Assembly (NCBI RefSeq): GCF_013201975.1
Contig: NZ_CP053845.1
Span: 1,488,001-1,552,000, forward strand
From: Campylobacter sp. CCUG 57310
Lineage (GTDB): Bacteria; Campylobacterota; Campylobacteria; Campylobacterales; Campylobacteraceae
Direction: 5' to 3'
DNA: 64,000 nt
The notes beneath the pieces are model-generated. The model had not been told where the DNA came from and did no database searches. It worked only from the letters and a program-made list of their open reading frames with translations. The position numbers and the translations under genes are program-made. Shown one piece after another: positions 9,160 through 21,610 of this stretch; the stretch's first letter is position 1, and every line of letters begins with the position of its first letter.

Positions 9160-9355
9160 TGGATATCTCTTTTATCTGAAGTTTTGCATTTTGTAAAATT
9201 TCCCCGGCCTCATCAAGCAGCTTCTTGCCCTCTTTGTGAAGCTTTACACTCTGCTCTAAGCTTAAATCATCCTTGCTTAACTTCTCTAAAATTTCATTCG
9301 CCTTTATCAGCTTTGATTCAAAACTATCTTCTTTTAAATTTTCATCATTTTGCAT
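9152..9355 (-). CDS. xseB: Exodeoxyribonuclease VII small subunit
   Basis: 67 aa, an all-helical protein with the XseB signature region EKLSKDDLSLEQSVKLHKEG followed by GKKLLDEAGEIL. Several XseB chains bind the large subunit XseA to form exonuclease VII, which degrades single-stranded DNA in both directions. XseA is not in the window. The ORF overlaps metX upstream by 11 bp and the nitrilase-family gene downstream by 8 bp. Confidence 0.85.
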   Translation of the reverse strand: MQNDENLKEDSFESKLIKANEILEKLSKDDLSLEQSVKLHKEGKKLLDEAGEILQNAKLQIKEISNE

Positions 9356-10453
9356 CCAAAACCCTTTTTACATATTTTTCAAATTTATCAACTTCAACCA
9401 AAAACGCATCATGTCCATAGCTGCTATTTATCTCGATATATTCGCATTCGCAAGGCTTTTCAAGCTTGGCAATCTCATCAGCCATCTCCTTCATACAACT
9501 TGGCGGAAACAATATATCGCCGCTAAATGATATGAGCGTAAGTCTCGCGCGAATTTGTGAAAGCGCGTCGCCAAGGCTATCATAGTGCCTCGTGCAGTCA
9601 AAGATATTCATCATCTTAACGATATAAAGATAGCTTAGCGGATCAAAGCGCTTCGGGAAATTATGCCCGTTATATTCCATATATCTATCCACCTGAAAGC
9701 GTCCCGTAAGCTCGTAAAGTCCGTCGGTTTCTACATAGTTTCTGCCAAATTTCACGTCCATTGACCCAGGACTTAAAAAGCTTATGTGTCCTGCCATCCT
9801 GCCAAGCGCCATGCCGACAAGTCCGCTTTCTGCGATATCAACAGGATCGTATTCGCCGTCTTTAAACTCCCTATCGCGTAAAATTCCCTCGATTGCGATT
9901 TTATTAAACGCGATCGCCCAAGGCTTGGTCTGGTAGGTGCTCGCCATGATTATTACATTTTTTGCAAAATTTGGAAATTCTATCGCAAAACAAAGAGCTT
10001 GCATACCGCCAAGACTTCCGCCGATAACTGCGTGAGCCTGCTTGATGCCAAGCCTTTCAAAGAGCTTCATTTGAGCTTTTACCGCATCGCTTATCGTTAA
10101 AACGGGAAATCGCAAACGATACTGCTTGCCTGTGCTTTTTTCTATACTAAGCGGATTTGTCGAGCCGAAATTTGAGCCCAAGATATTTACGCAGATAACA
10201 AAAAATTTATTCGTATCAACTGCCTTACCCTCGCCTATGAAGCTATCCCACCAACCTGGCTTTTGCTCGTTTTCATAAAATCCCGCCGCATGATGCGAGC
10301 CCGTAAGTGCGTGGCAGATGACAATGACGTTGCTTTTATTTTGATTTAAATTTCCGTAGGTTTCATAAACAAGCTCGAAATTTGAGAGAATTCGACCGCT
10401 CTCAAGGTAGAGCGGTTCGTCGAATTTCTCTTTGCCTGTTTTTAAATTTAGCA

Positions 10454-10454
<1 letters not shown>
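9345..10454 (-). CDS. metX: Homoserine O-acetyltransferase MetX
   Basis: 369 aa, an alpha/beta-hydrolase-fold acyltransferase. Nucleophile elbow GGSLGG with S147, and D313 (GDILFPPS) and H348 (SYGHDAFL) complete the triad. The LTGSHHAAG and WWDSFIGEGKAVDT blocks are typical of MetX. It transfers an acyl group (acetyl by default for this family) to homoserine, opening the direct-sulfhydrylation route to methionine. Succinyl specificity cannot be excluded by eye. It starts with GTG, overlapping the last base of the guaB stop (TAGTG), which implies coupling to guaB. Confidence 0.92.
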
Positions 10455-13259
<2,805 letters not shown>

Positions 13260-13263
<4 letters not shown>

Positions 13264-13370
13264 CTGTTTTCCTTAAATTTATTTACTAAAACTATCCCGA
13301 TGCCGACTACGCATAAAATAGTAGCGATGGTGATTACGATGATGCTAAAGCTGATCGGCTCAGAGAGCAT
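13260..13370 (-). CDS. Tiny single-pass membrane protein between ileS and gatA, 36 aa
   Basis: A 36-codon ORF starts with ATG at 13370, 11 bp inside the end of ileS, and its TGA overlaps the gatA ATG by 4 bp. The peptide begins [10 protein letters not shown], has one uninterrupted hydrophobic helix (about residues 8-29) and ends in a basic tail (NKFKENR). A purine-rich AAAGGG lies 8 nt before the start. A very small membrane protein is annotated at this position in C. jejuni (Cj1060c, from memory), which supports it being a real conserved gene. Its function is unknown; the overlaps on both sides indicate translational coupling. Confidence 0.75.
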
Positions 13371-16119
13371 TTTTTAGCACCCTTTCACATCTTGGGCAAG
13401 TTTCGCCGTCATGTTTAGCGGTAAATTTCCAACACCTCGGACACTTAAATTTGCTTGACATTACAAGCTTAAATTTATCATGCCCGACTTCAAATTCAGC
13501 CAGACTGTCCTTGCCGTCAAGACTCTCTATCTCGCTTACCATATACCAATCCGTTATCTCGTCCAAATCTTCGCTTAAGATAGAATTCGAGCTGGTTTGA
13601 AGCACTAGCTCAAGGGTTGATTTTATCTTTTTATCTTTTTTAAGCACGTCTATAAGCTCAAAGAATTTCTCCCTACTTTGAACCAAAAGCTCGTCATCCA
13701 CTTCAAATTCAAACTCAATCGGCGCATACTCAAGATCAAATGCGTCTTTGGCTCCGTTCTTGATAATCTCAGGCGCATAGTCCATAACCTCATCGACCGT
13801 ATACGTAAGTGTCGGCGCAATGAGCGGCAAAAGAGCTCTTGTGATGATAGCCATAACGCTTTGAGCCGATCTTCTGCGATCATCATCGCTACCGTCGCAA
13901 TACAGCCTGTCTTTGCTGATATCAAGATAAATTCCGCTCAAATCCGCACTTAAAAAATTCATAAGCAGGCTAAAGCCCTTTGAGAAATCATAATTTCTAA
14001 ATGCCGCTTCAGCTTCGCTAAAAGCTCTTCTGGCACGGCTTAGTATCCATTTATCAAGGATATTGAAATTTGAGGTTTGCAAATCCTGCAAGTCATTTAC
14101 GTTTGCAAGCAAAAATCTTATCGTATTTCTTATCTTACGATACTGCTCGCTAACTTGTTTTAGGATATTGTCGCTGATTTTTAAATCGCTTGAATAATCG
14201 CTCAGCGCAACCCAAAGGCGTAAAATTTCAACGCCGTAAGTTTTGATGACATCTTGAGGTGCTACGACGTTACCCTTGCTCTTACTCATCTTTTGTCCGT
14301 TTTCATCAACGGTAAAGCCGTGAGTTAAAACACTTCTATAAGGAGCTTTGCCTTCGGCTGCACAGCTTAAAAGAAGCGAGCTTTGAAACCACCCTCTATG
14401 CTGGTCGCTACCCTCTAAATACATATCCGCCTGATAACCGCCCGCATCATAATCGCCACTCTTTAAAACCGCAGACCAAGTGCTGCCGCTATCAAACCAA
14501 ACATCAAGGATGTCGGTTACTTTTTCTAATTTTTGCGGGTCATATTTGGAATTTGGCACTAAAAGCTCTTTAATTTCCATATCCCACCAAGCGTCAGCTC
14601 CCTTTTCTTCAAAAATTTTGGCTACAAATTCCAAAACCTCATCGTCAAATATCGGTTCTTTCGTCTCTTTATCCCTAAAAAACGCGATTGGCACACCCCA
14701 ATCCCTTTGGCGAGAGATACACCAGTCAGGGCGATTGGCAACCATGAGCCCTATCCTTCTTGCACCGCTTGCAGGATAAAATTTCACCTTTTCTATCTCG
14801 CTTAAAGCAACCTCTCTTAGAGTTTTTCCATCTATCTTTGGCTCGTCCATAGCGATAAACCACTGCTTTGTAGCGCGGTAGATAACAGGCTTATGGGTTC
14901 TCCAGCAAAACGGATAAGAGTGGGTAAATTTACTAACTTTAAGCAGATCTTTGCCCAAAATTTCTAAAATTCTCTCGTTAGCCTTAAATATATGCATACC
15001 GACAAGCTCATCCACTACGTCCGCGCGGAAAAGCTTCTTAGTTCTAAGTGTAGAGTCGTAAAGTCCGCCCTCATCTACCGGCATGATAACCTCGATGCCG
15101 TATTTTAAGCTTATGTGATAGTCATCCTCACCGTGTCCGGGAGCCGTATGCACAAGACCCGTTCCTCCGTCCATAGTAACGTGCTCGCCAAGGATAAATT
15201 TAGACTCGCGGTCGTTTAGAGGATTTATCGCATGTAGTTTTTCAAGCTCTGTGGCTTTAAATTCCTTAACGATCTCGCCTTTAGTAAGCCCTTCTTTAAC
15301 AAGTTCTTCGATCATCTCTTTGGCAAATATCAAATTTTCGCTTGTGATTACGTAAATTTCATTTGGGTTTAAGCTGATGGCTTGGTTTGCAGGAAGCGTC
15401 CAAGGAGTCGTGGTCCAGATAACCGCTCGCGCTTCTTTTACGCCTAGTTTTCTAAGCGCCTCTTCGCCGAGTTTAAAGGCTACGTAGATGCTATAGTCCT
15501 CTTTGTCTTCATACTCTACCTCAGCCTCTGCAAGGGCCGATTTCGCCGCCCAACTCCAATAAACAGGCTTGCTTCGCTCTATCAAAAGTCCGCGCTTAGC
15601 TACTTTACAAAGCGTTTTGTAAATTTCAGCCTCAAATTTAAATTTCATCGTAAGATAAGGATCATCCCAGTCGCCGACTATGCCAAGCTGCTTAAATCCC
15701 TCTTTTTGGATCCTTATAAACTCTCTTGCATGCTCTCTACAAAACTCTCTGATCTGAGTTGTGCTCATCTCCTTTTTCTTCTCGCCGAGCTTTACTTCGA
15801 CCTGTTGCTCTATCGGCAAGCCGTGGCAATCCCAGCCCGGAGTATATCGGATCTCTTCGCCAAAGAAATAGTGAGTCTTAGTGATGATGTCTTTGAGTGT
15901 TTTATTAAGCGCGTGTCCGATGTGCAAATTTCCGTTAGCGTAAGGGGGTCCGTCGTGAAGGTTGAAACTCTTTTTAGCCTTTTGGCGTTTAGCTTTCATC
16001 TTGGAGTAGATATTTCGCTCGCCATACCATTTTTCCAGCCGTTCAGGCTCATTTTGCGGCAGGTTGCCGCGCATAGGAAACTCCGTGCTTGGAAGCAGGA
16101 GCGTATCTTTATAATCCAT
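13360..16119 (-). CDS. ileS: Isoleucyl-tRNA synthetase
   Basis: 919 aa. Class I synthetase with HIGH at 66-69 ([16 protein letters not shown]), the CP1 editing domain with [15 protein letters not shown] ([12 protein letters not shown]) around residue 600, and a C-terminal zinc finger with CPRC pairs (CPRCWKF and CPRCERVL). It charges tRNA-Ile and edits misactivated valine. It is the first gene of the long minus-strand run. The divergent cinA gene starts 128 bp away, so the two promoters share this gap. Confidence 0.97.
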   Translation of the reverse strand: MDYKDTLLLPSTEFPMRGNLPQNEPERLEKWYGERNIYSKMKAKRQKAKKSFNLHDGPPYANGNLHIGHALNKTLKDIITKTHYFFGEEIRYTPGWDCHGLPIEQQVEVKLGEKKKEMSTTQIREFCREHAREFIRIQKEGFKQLGIVGDWDDPYLTMKFKFEAEIYKTLCKVAKRGLLIERSKPVYWSWAAKSALAEAEVEYEDKEDYSIYVAFKLGEEALRKLGVKEARAVIWTTTPWTLPANQAISLNPNEIYVITSENLIFAKEMIEELVKEGLTKGEIVKEFKATELEKLHAINPLNDRESKFILGEHVTMDGGTGLVHTAPGHGEDDYHISLKYGIEVIMPVDEGGLYDSTLRTKKLFRADVVDELVGMHIFKANERILEILGKDLLKVSKFTHSYPFCWRTHKPVIYRATKQWFIAMDEPKIDGKTLREVALSEIEKVKFYPASGARRIGLMVANRPDWCISRQRDWGVPIAFFRDKETKEPIFDDEVLEFVAKIFEEKGADAWWDMEIKELLVPNSKYDPQKLEKVTDILDVWFDSGSTWSAVLKSGDYDAGGYQADMYLEGSDQHRGWFQSSLLLSCAAEGKAPYRSVLTHGFTVDENGQKMSKSKGNVVAPQDVIKTYGVEILRLWVALSDYSSDLKISDNILKQVSEQYRKIRNTIRFLLANVNDLQDLQTSNFNILDKWILSRARRAFSEAEAAFRNYDFSKGFSLLMNFLSADLSGIYLDISKDRLYCDGSDDDRRRSAQSVMAIITRALLPLIAPTLTYTVDEVMDYAPEIIKNGAKDAFDLEYAPIEFEFEVDDELLVQSREKFFELIDVLKKDKKIKSTLELVLQTSSNSILSEDLDEITDWYMVSEIESLDGKDSLAEFEVGHDKFKLVMSSKFKCPRCWKFTAKHDGETCPRCERVLKNAL

Positions 16120-16219
16120 ACTTTTACCTTGTTTTAAATTTGCAAATTTTATCTAAGCAGTGATTAAAGGCTACTGAAAATAGAGCTTTAAGCTAAAAAT
16201 TTAGTCGATTTTTTTGTGA

Positions 16220-16225
16220 TATAAT
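16220..16225 (+). promoter_or_regulatory. -10 element of the cinA-like gene promoter
   Basis: TATAAT sits 22 bp before the ATG and is preceded by T-rich DNA (GATTTTTTTGTGATATAAT) rather than a clear -35 box. This matches the usual sigma-70 promoter style in Campylobacter. A strong AAGGAGG ribosome-binding site follows. Confidence 0.6.
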
Positions 16226-16247
16226 TTCAAAAATTAAGGAGGTTTTT

Positions 16248-17351
16248 ATGAAAAATGCACTTTTAATAATCGGGAAAGATTTAAGCATAAATGCCGCTTT
16301 TTTGGGATATATTTTTAGCTTTTATAAGGCTCATTTCAAAGAGCTTGGGGAGTTTAATTTCGCCGATAAAAGCGACAAAGAGTTGCCCTTTATCATAGAA
16401 AAAATATGCCTTAAATTTGACACTCTTACGATATTTAGCTCTGATGAAACATACGCGACGGTGGCTAAAATTTTAGCCACTTTAAGCTCGGATAAGCTTG
16501 AGCTAAAAGATGAAAACACGCTTGCCTTAAGCAAGGCCGCTAAGGTTTCAAAAGATAGCTTTTTAATAAATTTAAACACAACGCAAGTAAATTTACTTAA
16601 GGCAAATCCGACTTGCGAGCTTCCTGAAATTCTCATCGAACCAAATTTAAATTTTGAGTATTTTAATCTAGTTGATATCGATAAAGAGAGTGCGAAAATC
16701 CTGCTTGAGCCGATAGCCAAAACTTACGAGGTTCAAATTCACTTCTCGGAAATCACTAAAAATTTAATAATAGTGCGCGCAGAAGCCAATAAATTCGGTC
16801 AAACAAAAGGCTTCATAGAAAGTGCGGTCAATCTATTTTCAAACAAAATAATTTTAGGCAGAAATTTCATAGAGCATATCGCTAAAATTTTGATTAAAAA
16901 CGAGCTTAAAATCACATTTGCAGAGTCTTGTACCGCAGGTCTTATCGCAGCAAAATTTACAGCCACGGCAGGAGTATCTGCGGCATTTGACGGCGGACTT
17001 GTGACATATGCAAATGAGATAAAGCGCGATTGGCTTGGGGTTAGCGATGAAGTGCTTAAAACTTACGGTGCAGTTAGCGAGCAGTGCGTAAAAGCGATGT
17101 TAAGCGGTGCGCTTACATCAAGCGGAGCTGATTTTGCACTTGCGGCAAGCGGTATAGCAGGACCGGGCGGAGGAAGCGAAGAAAAGCCGGTCGGAACGGT
17201 ATTTGTAGGTGCGCTTGCAAAGGACGGAAGTAGTATCATTGAAAGGCTAAATTTAAAAGGCGACAGAGGCTATATCAGAGAGCAAAGCGCTCTGCACGCT
17301 TATCTTTGCTTGCTTAAACTAAGACCAAGGCTATTTTTTAGACAAATTTAA
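16248..17351 (+). CDS. CinA family protein with PncC (NMN deamidase-like) domain
   Basis: 367 aa. The C-terminal part (about 205-367) is a clear CinA C-terminal/PncC domain: ITFAESCTAGLIAAKFTATA, GGLVTYANEIKRDWLGV, and ASGIAGPGGGSEEKPVGTV. In characterised members this domain deamidates nicotinamide mononucleotide. The N-terminal 200 residues are in the place of the MoCF/COG1058 domain of full CinA but are highly diverged, and I see no intact motif. The gene is divergent from ileS, as in C. jejuni. Strong Shine-Dalgarno AAGGAGG. Confidence 0.85.
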   Translation: MKNALLIIGKDLSINAAFLGYIFSFYKAHFKELGEFNFADKSDKELPFIIEKICLKFDTLTIFSSDETYATVAKILATLSSDKLELKDENTLALSKAAKVSKDSFLINLNTTQVNLLKANPTCELPEILIEPNLNFEYFNLVDIDKESAKILLEPIAKTYEVQIHFSEITKNLIIVRAEANKFGQTKGFIESAVNLFSNKIILGRNFIEHIAKILIKNELKITFAESCTAGLIAAKFTATAGVSAAFDGGLVTYANEIKRDWLGVSDEVLKTYGAVSEQCVKAMLSGALTSSGADFALAASGIAGPGGGSEEKPVGTVFVGALAKDGSSIIERLNLKGDRGYIREQSALHAYLCLLKLRPRLFFRQI

Positions 17352-17425
17352 ATCGCCAAAATTTATATGAAAATATATATTTTGCTGAAATTGCAGAACT
17401 ATTTTTATAAAAATAGAATTAAAAA

Positions 17426-17456
17426 CGGCTTAGTAAAATTTTAATTTACCAAGCCG
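17426..17456. terminator. Bidirectional terminator between convergent cinA-like and rhodanese genes
   Basis: A 12-bp stem with a single mismatch (CGGCTTAGTAAA against TTTACCAAGCCG) encloses a short A/T loop. On the minus strand it is followed by TTTTTAAT, so it can end the rhodanese transcript. It lies between two converging genes and may serve both. Confidence 0.65.
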
Positions 17457-17514
17457 AAAGTTACAAATTTTATAAGCTCAAAAAGCTAAGGTAAAATTTC
17501 GACTAAAATAAATT

Positions 17515-17889
17515 CTAATTATAAGGTTCGGTTTTAAATCCCTGTCTTATAAGGCTCCCCATACCACCGTTTAAATTTATGATATTTATCTCTTCTGAAT
17601 CGATCATTGAGGCTGCATTATAGCTTCTGCTACCGCTTCTGCAAATTATCGCGATAGGTTTTTTCAGATCAAATTTCTTAGTAAGTTCTTGCAAGAATCC
17701 GTCTTTATTATAAGGGTCAAAAGTAATGAGCTGTGCTCCCTTAATAACACCTGTTTGACGCCACTCCATAGGGGTTCTTATATCCACGATCTGTTCGTAG
17801 TTTTTGATATTATCAGGTGTTACATTAACGTGCTCTATTTTGGCTAATGCAAAAGAAGCCAGCAGTGATAATACAATAAGTTTTTTCAT
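17515..17889 (-). CDS. Periplasmic single-domain rhodanese
   Basis: 124 aa. The signal peptide MKKLIVLSLLASFALA is followed by one rhodanese domain with active-site loop CRSGSR at 83-88 (C83 nucleophile) and the entry motif VDIRTPMEWRQTG. Such proteins transfer sulfane sulfur or act in periplasmic redox reactions; the true acceptor is unknown. It is divergent from the iron-uptake operon (155 bp apart) and has a terminator hairpin downstream. Confidence 0.85.
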   Translation of the reverse strand: MKKLIVLSLLASFALAKIEHVNVTPDNIKNYEQIVDIRTPMEWRQTGVIKGAQLITFDPYNKDGFLQELTKKFDLKKPIAIICRSGSRSYNAASMIDSEEINIINLNGGMGSLIRQGFKTEPYN

Positions 17890-17975
17890 AATTTTACTCT
17901 TTTAATAAAAAATTTCGTTGTATTATCGTAAAAAACAGTAAATAAAAGATAAATTTAATCAATTCTCGTCCTTTA

Positions 17976-17994
17976 TGATAATTAATATTATAAT
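17976..17994 (+). promoter_or_regulatory. Promoter and possible Fur-type operator of the iron ABC operon
   Basis: TGATAATTAATATTATAAT contains a TATAAT box (17989-17994) overlapped by a partly palindromic GATAAT-rich sequence resembling Fur boxes. Because the operon encodes a ferric iron importer, iron repression through this site is a reasonable inference. The match was judged by eye only. Confidence 0.4.
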
Positions 17995-18001
17995 AAGCAA
18001 T

Positions 18002-18032
18002 AAATGATACTATTACAAAAAAAATATCATTT
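18002..18032. promoter_or_regulatory. Inverted repeat just upstream of the fbpA-like gene
   Basis: A perfect 8-bp inverted repeat, AAATGATA and TATCATTT, is separated by 15 bp and lies between the -10 box and the ribosome-binding site. It could be an operator half-site pair or a weak leader hairpin. The TGATA arms also fit an iron-responsive site. Confidence 0.35.
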
Positions 18033-18044
18033 TAAAGGATAAAT

Positions 18045-19046
18045 ATGAAAAAAAGTTTATTGGCACTTAGCTTGCTAGCGGGCTTCGCACTGGCCGCAGA
18101 GGTAAATATCTACTCTGCTAGACACTACGATGCAGATAATGAAATTTACAAGTTGTTTGAGCAAAAAACAGGTATCAAAGTAAATGCAACTCAAGCAAAA
18201 GCAGGAGAGCTTATTAAAAAGCTTGAAGCTGAAGGCGATACTTCTGCAGCGGATCTTTTCATCTCGGCTGATGTTGGAACGTTTTTTAACGCCAAGGAAA
18301 AAAATCTTTTACAACCTGTAAAATCAGACTATCTAGAAAAGACAATACCTTCTCAATACAGAGATAATGAAAATCAGTGGTTTGCTATCTCAAAAAGAGC
18401 AAGAATCATCGCTTACGATAAGAGAAATTTCGATCCAAGCAGTATAAAAACTTACGACGATCTTACAAAGCCCGAGCTTAAAGGCAAGCTTTTAATAAGA
18501 AGCGCAACTTCAGGATACAATAGATCCCTTCTAGCGTCAATCATAGCTAACGAAGGAATAGATGGCGCTAAAAAATGGGCTGAAGGCACGCTTAAAAACC
18601 TAGCTCGAGATCCAAAAGGCGGTGATAGGGATCAAGCCAAGGCTATCTTTGCAGGAGAGGGTCAAGTAGCCGTTATGAACACTTACTACATAGGACTTAT
18701 GCTTACATCTCCAAAACCTGAAGATGTAGAAGTAGCTAAAAATTTAGGCGTGATCTTCCCAAATCAAGCGGATAGAGGAACTCACGTAAATATAAGCGGT
18801 ATCGCACTTACAAAAGCATCTAAAAACAAAGAAAACGCCGTTAAATTTATGGAGTTTTTAGTTAGCCCTGAAGCTCAAAAGATATTTGCGGGCATTAACT
18901 ACGAATATCCGATCAACAAAGAAGTTGAAGCAAGCGATGTGATTAAAGCTTTTGGAACATTTAAAGAAGACACAACTCCGCTATATAAAGTTGGCGAAAA
19001 TATCAAAGAAGCCGTCAAAATCTACGACATGGTCGGCTGGAAATAA
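18045..19046 (+). CDS. cfbpA: Ferric iron ABC transporter substrate-binding protein (FbpA type)
   Basis: 333 aa. The signal peptide MKKSLLALSLLAGFALA is followed by the AEVNIYSARHYDAD start that is typical of ferric-binding proteins. The adjacent tyrosines Y214-Y215 (NTYYIGLM) match the twin iron-ligating tyrosines of the family, and NIYSARHY contributes further aromatic and His residues. It captures Fe3+ in the periplasm and delivers it to the permease encoded next. First gene of a three-gene operon; the next gene starts directly after its stop codon. The symbol follows the C. jejuni naming. Confidence 0.9.
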   Translation: MKKSLLALSLLAGFALAAEVNIYSARHYDADNEIYKLFEQKTGIKVNATQAKAGELIKKLEAEGDTSAADLFISADVGTFFNAKEKNLLQPVKSDYLEKTIPSQYRDNENQWFAISKRARIIAYDKRNFDPSSIKTYDDLTKPELKGKLLIRSATSGYNRSLLASIIANEGIDGAKKWAEGTLKNLARDPKGGDRDQAKAIFAGEGQVAVMNTYYIGLMLTSPKPEDVEVAKNLGVIFPNQADRGTHVNISGIALTKASKNKENAVKFMEFLVSPEAQKIFAGINYEYPINKEVEASDVIKAFGTFKEDTTPLYKVGENIKEAVKIYDMVGWK

Positions 19047-20597
19047 GTGAATATCAAATTTTGGGCGATTTTTATCGCCCTTATCATCTTAATCCCGATT
19101 TTTAGTATATTTGTTGAAATTTCCTTCGGCGATTATTCGCTGCTTGGGCACTTTTTCGAGTATCTATTTTTAAGGTATGTTCAAGGAACATTTTTTGTAG
19201 CCATCGGAGTTTTAACCCTTAGCATCATCATAGCTACGATATCTGCGTGGATAGTGGCTAACTACAAATTTCCTCTTTCAAATTTCTTTGAATATGCCCT
19301 AATGCTTCCACTTGCGGTGCCTGCTTACATATTTAGCTTTTGCTACGTAGGCATCATGGAGTATGGCGGATATTTTCATAAAATTTTTGGCGTTAGATTT
19401 GAGTTTATGAACATTTACGGCGCGATATTTGTGCTGTCAATGTCGCTTTATCCTTACATATATATGTTTGCTAAAACATCTTTTAAAACGCAATCTCAAA
19501 CGATATTTGACACCTGTAAAATTTACAAATTAAGCCAGTTTCAAATTTTTTATAAAGTCGCCATCTTCATCTCTCGCCCTGCAATCATCGGAGGAGCGAT
19601 GCTTGTACTCATGGAGACGCTTAGCGATTACGGAACGGTTGCGTATTACGGAGTTGAGACGTTTAGCGCGGGAATTTTCAAGCTATGGTTTGACATGGGC
19701 GATTCTTACTCGGCATCCGTTCTTGCGGCGATGCTAATGGTATTTGTCTTCATCATCATGATATTTGAGCATTTTAATAAAAACTCCAAAAGATACAGCT
19801 TCAACACCCACAACACATCAAAGCTCACCGCCAAAATCAAACTTAGCAAATTTGGCTCGGTTGCTGCATTTTTGTGGTGTTTTGCGCTATTTTGCCTTGC
19901 GTTTTTATTTCCTTTTATCTGGCTTGTTTATTGGAGCATTAAGACTATAGGCTCGTTTAAATTTGAGTTCGTGCAGATGGCTTTTAACTCGCTCTTAATG
20001 GCTAGCGTAAGTGCGGTTTTGATAACTGCGATTAGCTTCTTTTTAGTTTTTGCAACGCGCATCATAAAAGATAAGAGGCTAAATACTTTTTTACTCAAAG
20101 CAACCTCGCTTGGCTACGCGCTGCCGGGAGCCAGCATAGGGCTTTGCGTGATTATCGTATTTGGATTTATTGATAGAAATTTCAGCCTCCAGCTTCTCTC
20201 ATCCAGCTTTGTCGTACTTATATTTGGCTATGTAGTGAGATTTTTGGCCACTTCGATATATGCAGTTGAGAGCGGATACTCTAAAATTCCAAGCAATATC
20301 GATGACGCAAGCTTGCTTTTAAACAGATCAAAATTTACTCTGTTTTTTAAGGTTCATTTTCCGCTTTTAAGGCATTTTTTCTTTTTATCACTGATAGTCG
20401 TTTTTATCGACATCATCAAAGAGCTTCCGCTAAGTCTTATTTTGCGTCCGTTTGACTTTGAAACGCTTAGCATAAGGGCGTTTTTTTATGCGACCGATGA
20501 GAGACTTTACGCGGCTGCATTGCCATCTTTACTGATAGTTCTACTATCGCTTGTTGCAGTGGTCTGGCTTGAAATAATATCTAGGAAAAAATCGTAA
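19047..20597 (+). CDS. cfbpB: Ferric iron ABC transporter permease (FbpB type)
   Basis: 516 aa, a fused permease with two homologous halves and about 12 membrane helices. Each half carries the cytoplasmic loop contacting the ATPase: the first around EYALMLPLAVPAYIFSF and DTCKIYKLS, the second around LGYALPGASIGLCVI and IDDASLLLNRS. It forms the channel for Fe3+ import. It starts with GTG immediately after the cfbpA stop, and its stop overlaps the ATG of the ATPase gene by one base (TAATG). Confidence 0.9.
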   Translation: MNIKFWAIFIALIILIPIFSIFVEISFGDYSLLGHFFEYLFLRYVQGTFFVAIGVLTLSIIIATISAWIVANYKFPLSNFFEYALMLPLAVPAYIFSFCYVGIMEYGGYFHKIFGVRFEFMNIYGAIFVLSMSLYPYIYMFAKTSFKTQSQTIFDTCKIYKLSQFQIFYKVAIFISRPAIIGGAMLVLMETLSDYGTVAYYGVETFSAGIFKLWFDMGDSYSASVLAAMLMVFVFIIMIFEHFNKNSKRYSFNTHNTSKLTAKIKLSKFGSVAAFLWCFALFCLAFLFPFIWLVYWSIKTIGSFKFEFVQMAFNSLLMASVSAVLITAISFFLVFATRIIKDKRLNTFLLKATSLGYALPGASIGLCVIIVFGFIDRNFSLQLLSSSFVVLIFGYVVRFLATSIYAVESGYSKIPSNIDDASLLLNRSKFTLFFKVHFPLLRHFFFLSLIVVFIDIIKELPLSLILRPFDFETLSIRAFFYATDERLYAAALPSLLIVLLSLVAVVWLEIISRKKS

Positions 20598-21520
20598 TGG
20601 AAATTTTAAAAATCAAAAAATTAAATAAAAAATTCGGAAACCTGCAAATTCTAAAAGATATAGACCTGACCTTAAACGAAGGCGAAATTTTAAGCATTTT
20701 GGGAGAGAGCGGGTGTGGTAAGAGCACTCTGCTTAGGATTATTGCGAATTTGGAAAGCAAAGATAGCGGAGAGATAGAATTTTGCGATGTTTGCGGTGTT
20801 GCGATGATGTTTCAAAACTATGCGCTTTTCCCACATTTAAATGTCTATAAAAACATCGAATTTGCCCTTTTTAAAATGCCTAAAAACGAACGAGAATATC
20901 GCATAAAAGAGCTTTTGCAAAAATTTAAGATAAGCGAACTAAAAGATAAAATGTGCGATCAAATTTCAGGCGGACAGGCTCAAAGAGTCGCCTTTGCAAG
21001 AGCCGTAGCCAATAGAGAAAAGCTTTTGTTGCTTGATGAGCCGTTTGCAAATTTAGACCACAACTTAAGAAGCAGCCTTAGGCTGGAGCTAAGAGATATG
21101 ATCAAGCAAAACTCCCTTAGCGCGATAATGGTGACTCACGATAAGGAAGATGCGTTTTTGCTAAGCGATAAAATAGCCCTTATAAAAAACGGCAAAATTT
21201 TAGCCATAGACACTCCTAAAAATTTATATTTTCATCCTCAAACTAGAGAAATAGCGCTTTTTCTAGGGGATATGAACTGTATAGATAAAGATATGGCGAC
21301 AAATTTGCCAAGCGAATTTCAAAGCTGGCTTCAGAATAGAAACTTTATGTTTCGTCCTGAAGAGATAAAGCAGGGTAAAACTTATGAGGCGAAAATTCTA
21401 AAGGCTCAGTTTTTGGGCGCATTTTATGAGCTATTCTTAGACTTTAAAGGGATTAAATTCAAAGCTATCGTTAGCTCAAATTTAGATATCAAAGAGAATT
21501 TTAAATTTGATTTAGTTTAA
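20597..21520 (+). CDS. cfbpC: Ferric iron ABC transporter ATP-binding protein (FbpC type)
   Basis: 307 aa. Walker A GESGCGKS at 36-43, Q-loop MFQNYALFPH, signature ISGGQAQRV and Walker B LLLLDEPFANLD, then the H-loop TH. The C-terminal region (about 230-307) is a shortened regulatory domain compared with longer FbpC or PotA proteins. It powers the FbpB channel. Third gene of the operon; no clear terminator was found directly after it before the lipoprotein promoter. Confidence 0.9.
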   Translation: MEILKIKKLNKKFGNLQILKDIDLTLNEGEILSILGESGCGKSTLLRIIANLESKDSGEIEFCDVCGVAMMFQNYALFPHLNVYKNIEFALFKMPKNEREYRIKELLQKFKISELKDKMCDQISGGQAQRVAFARAVANREKLLLLDEPFANLDHNLRSSLRLELRDMIKQNSLSAIMVTHDKEDAFLLSDKIALIKNGKILAIDTPKNLYFHPQTREIALFLGDMNCIDKDMATNLPSEFQSWLQNRNFMFRPEEIKQGKTYEAKILKAQFLGAFYELFLDFKGIKFKAIVSSNLDIKENFKFDLV

Positions 21521-21561
21521 ATTTAAATCACAAGTTTATAAATAAAACAAAAACACTCCCA

Positions 21562-21582
21562 TTAACTTTACTGATATACAAT
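21562..21582 (+). promoter_or_regulatory. Promoter of the first LEA-like lipoprotein gene (duplicated element)
   Basis: TTAACTTTA, four bases, then TATACAAT. The same two blocks with identical 4-bp spacing occur before the second lipoprotein gene at 22241-22261. The shared element and its position 27-29 bp before each ATG suggest a duplicated promoter. Confidence 0.55.
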
Positions 21583-21610
21583 TCTTAAATATTAACACAA
21601 AGGATTTCGT

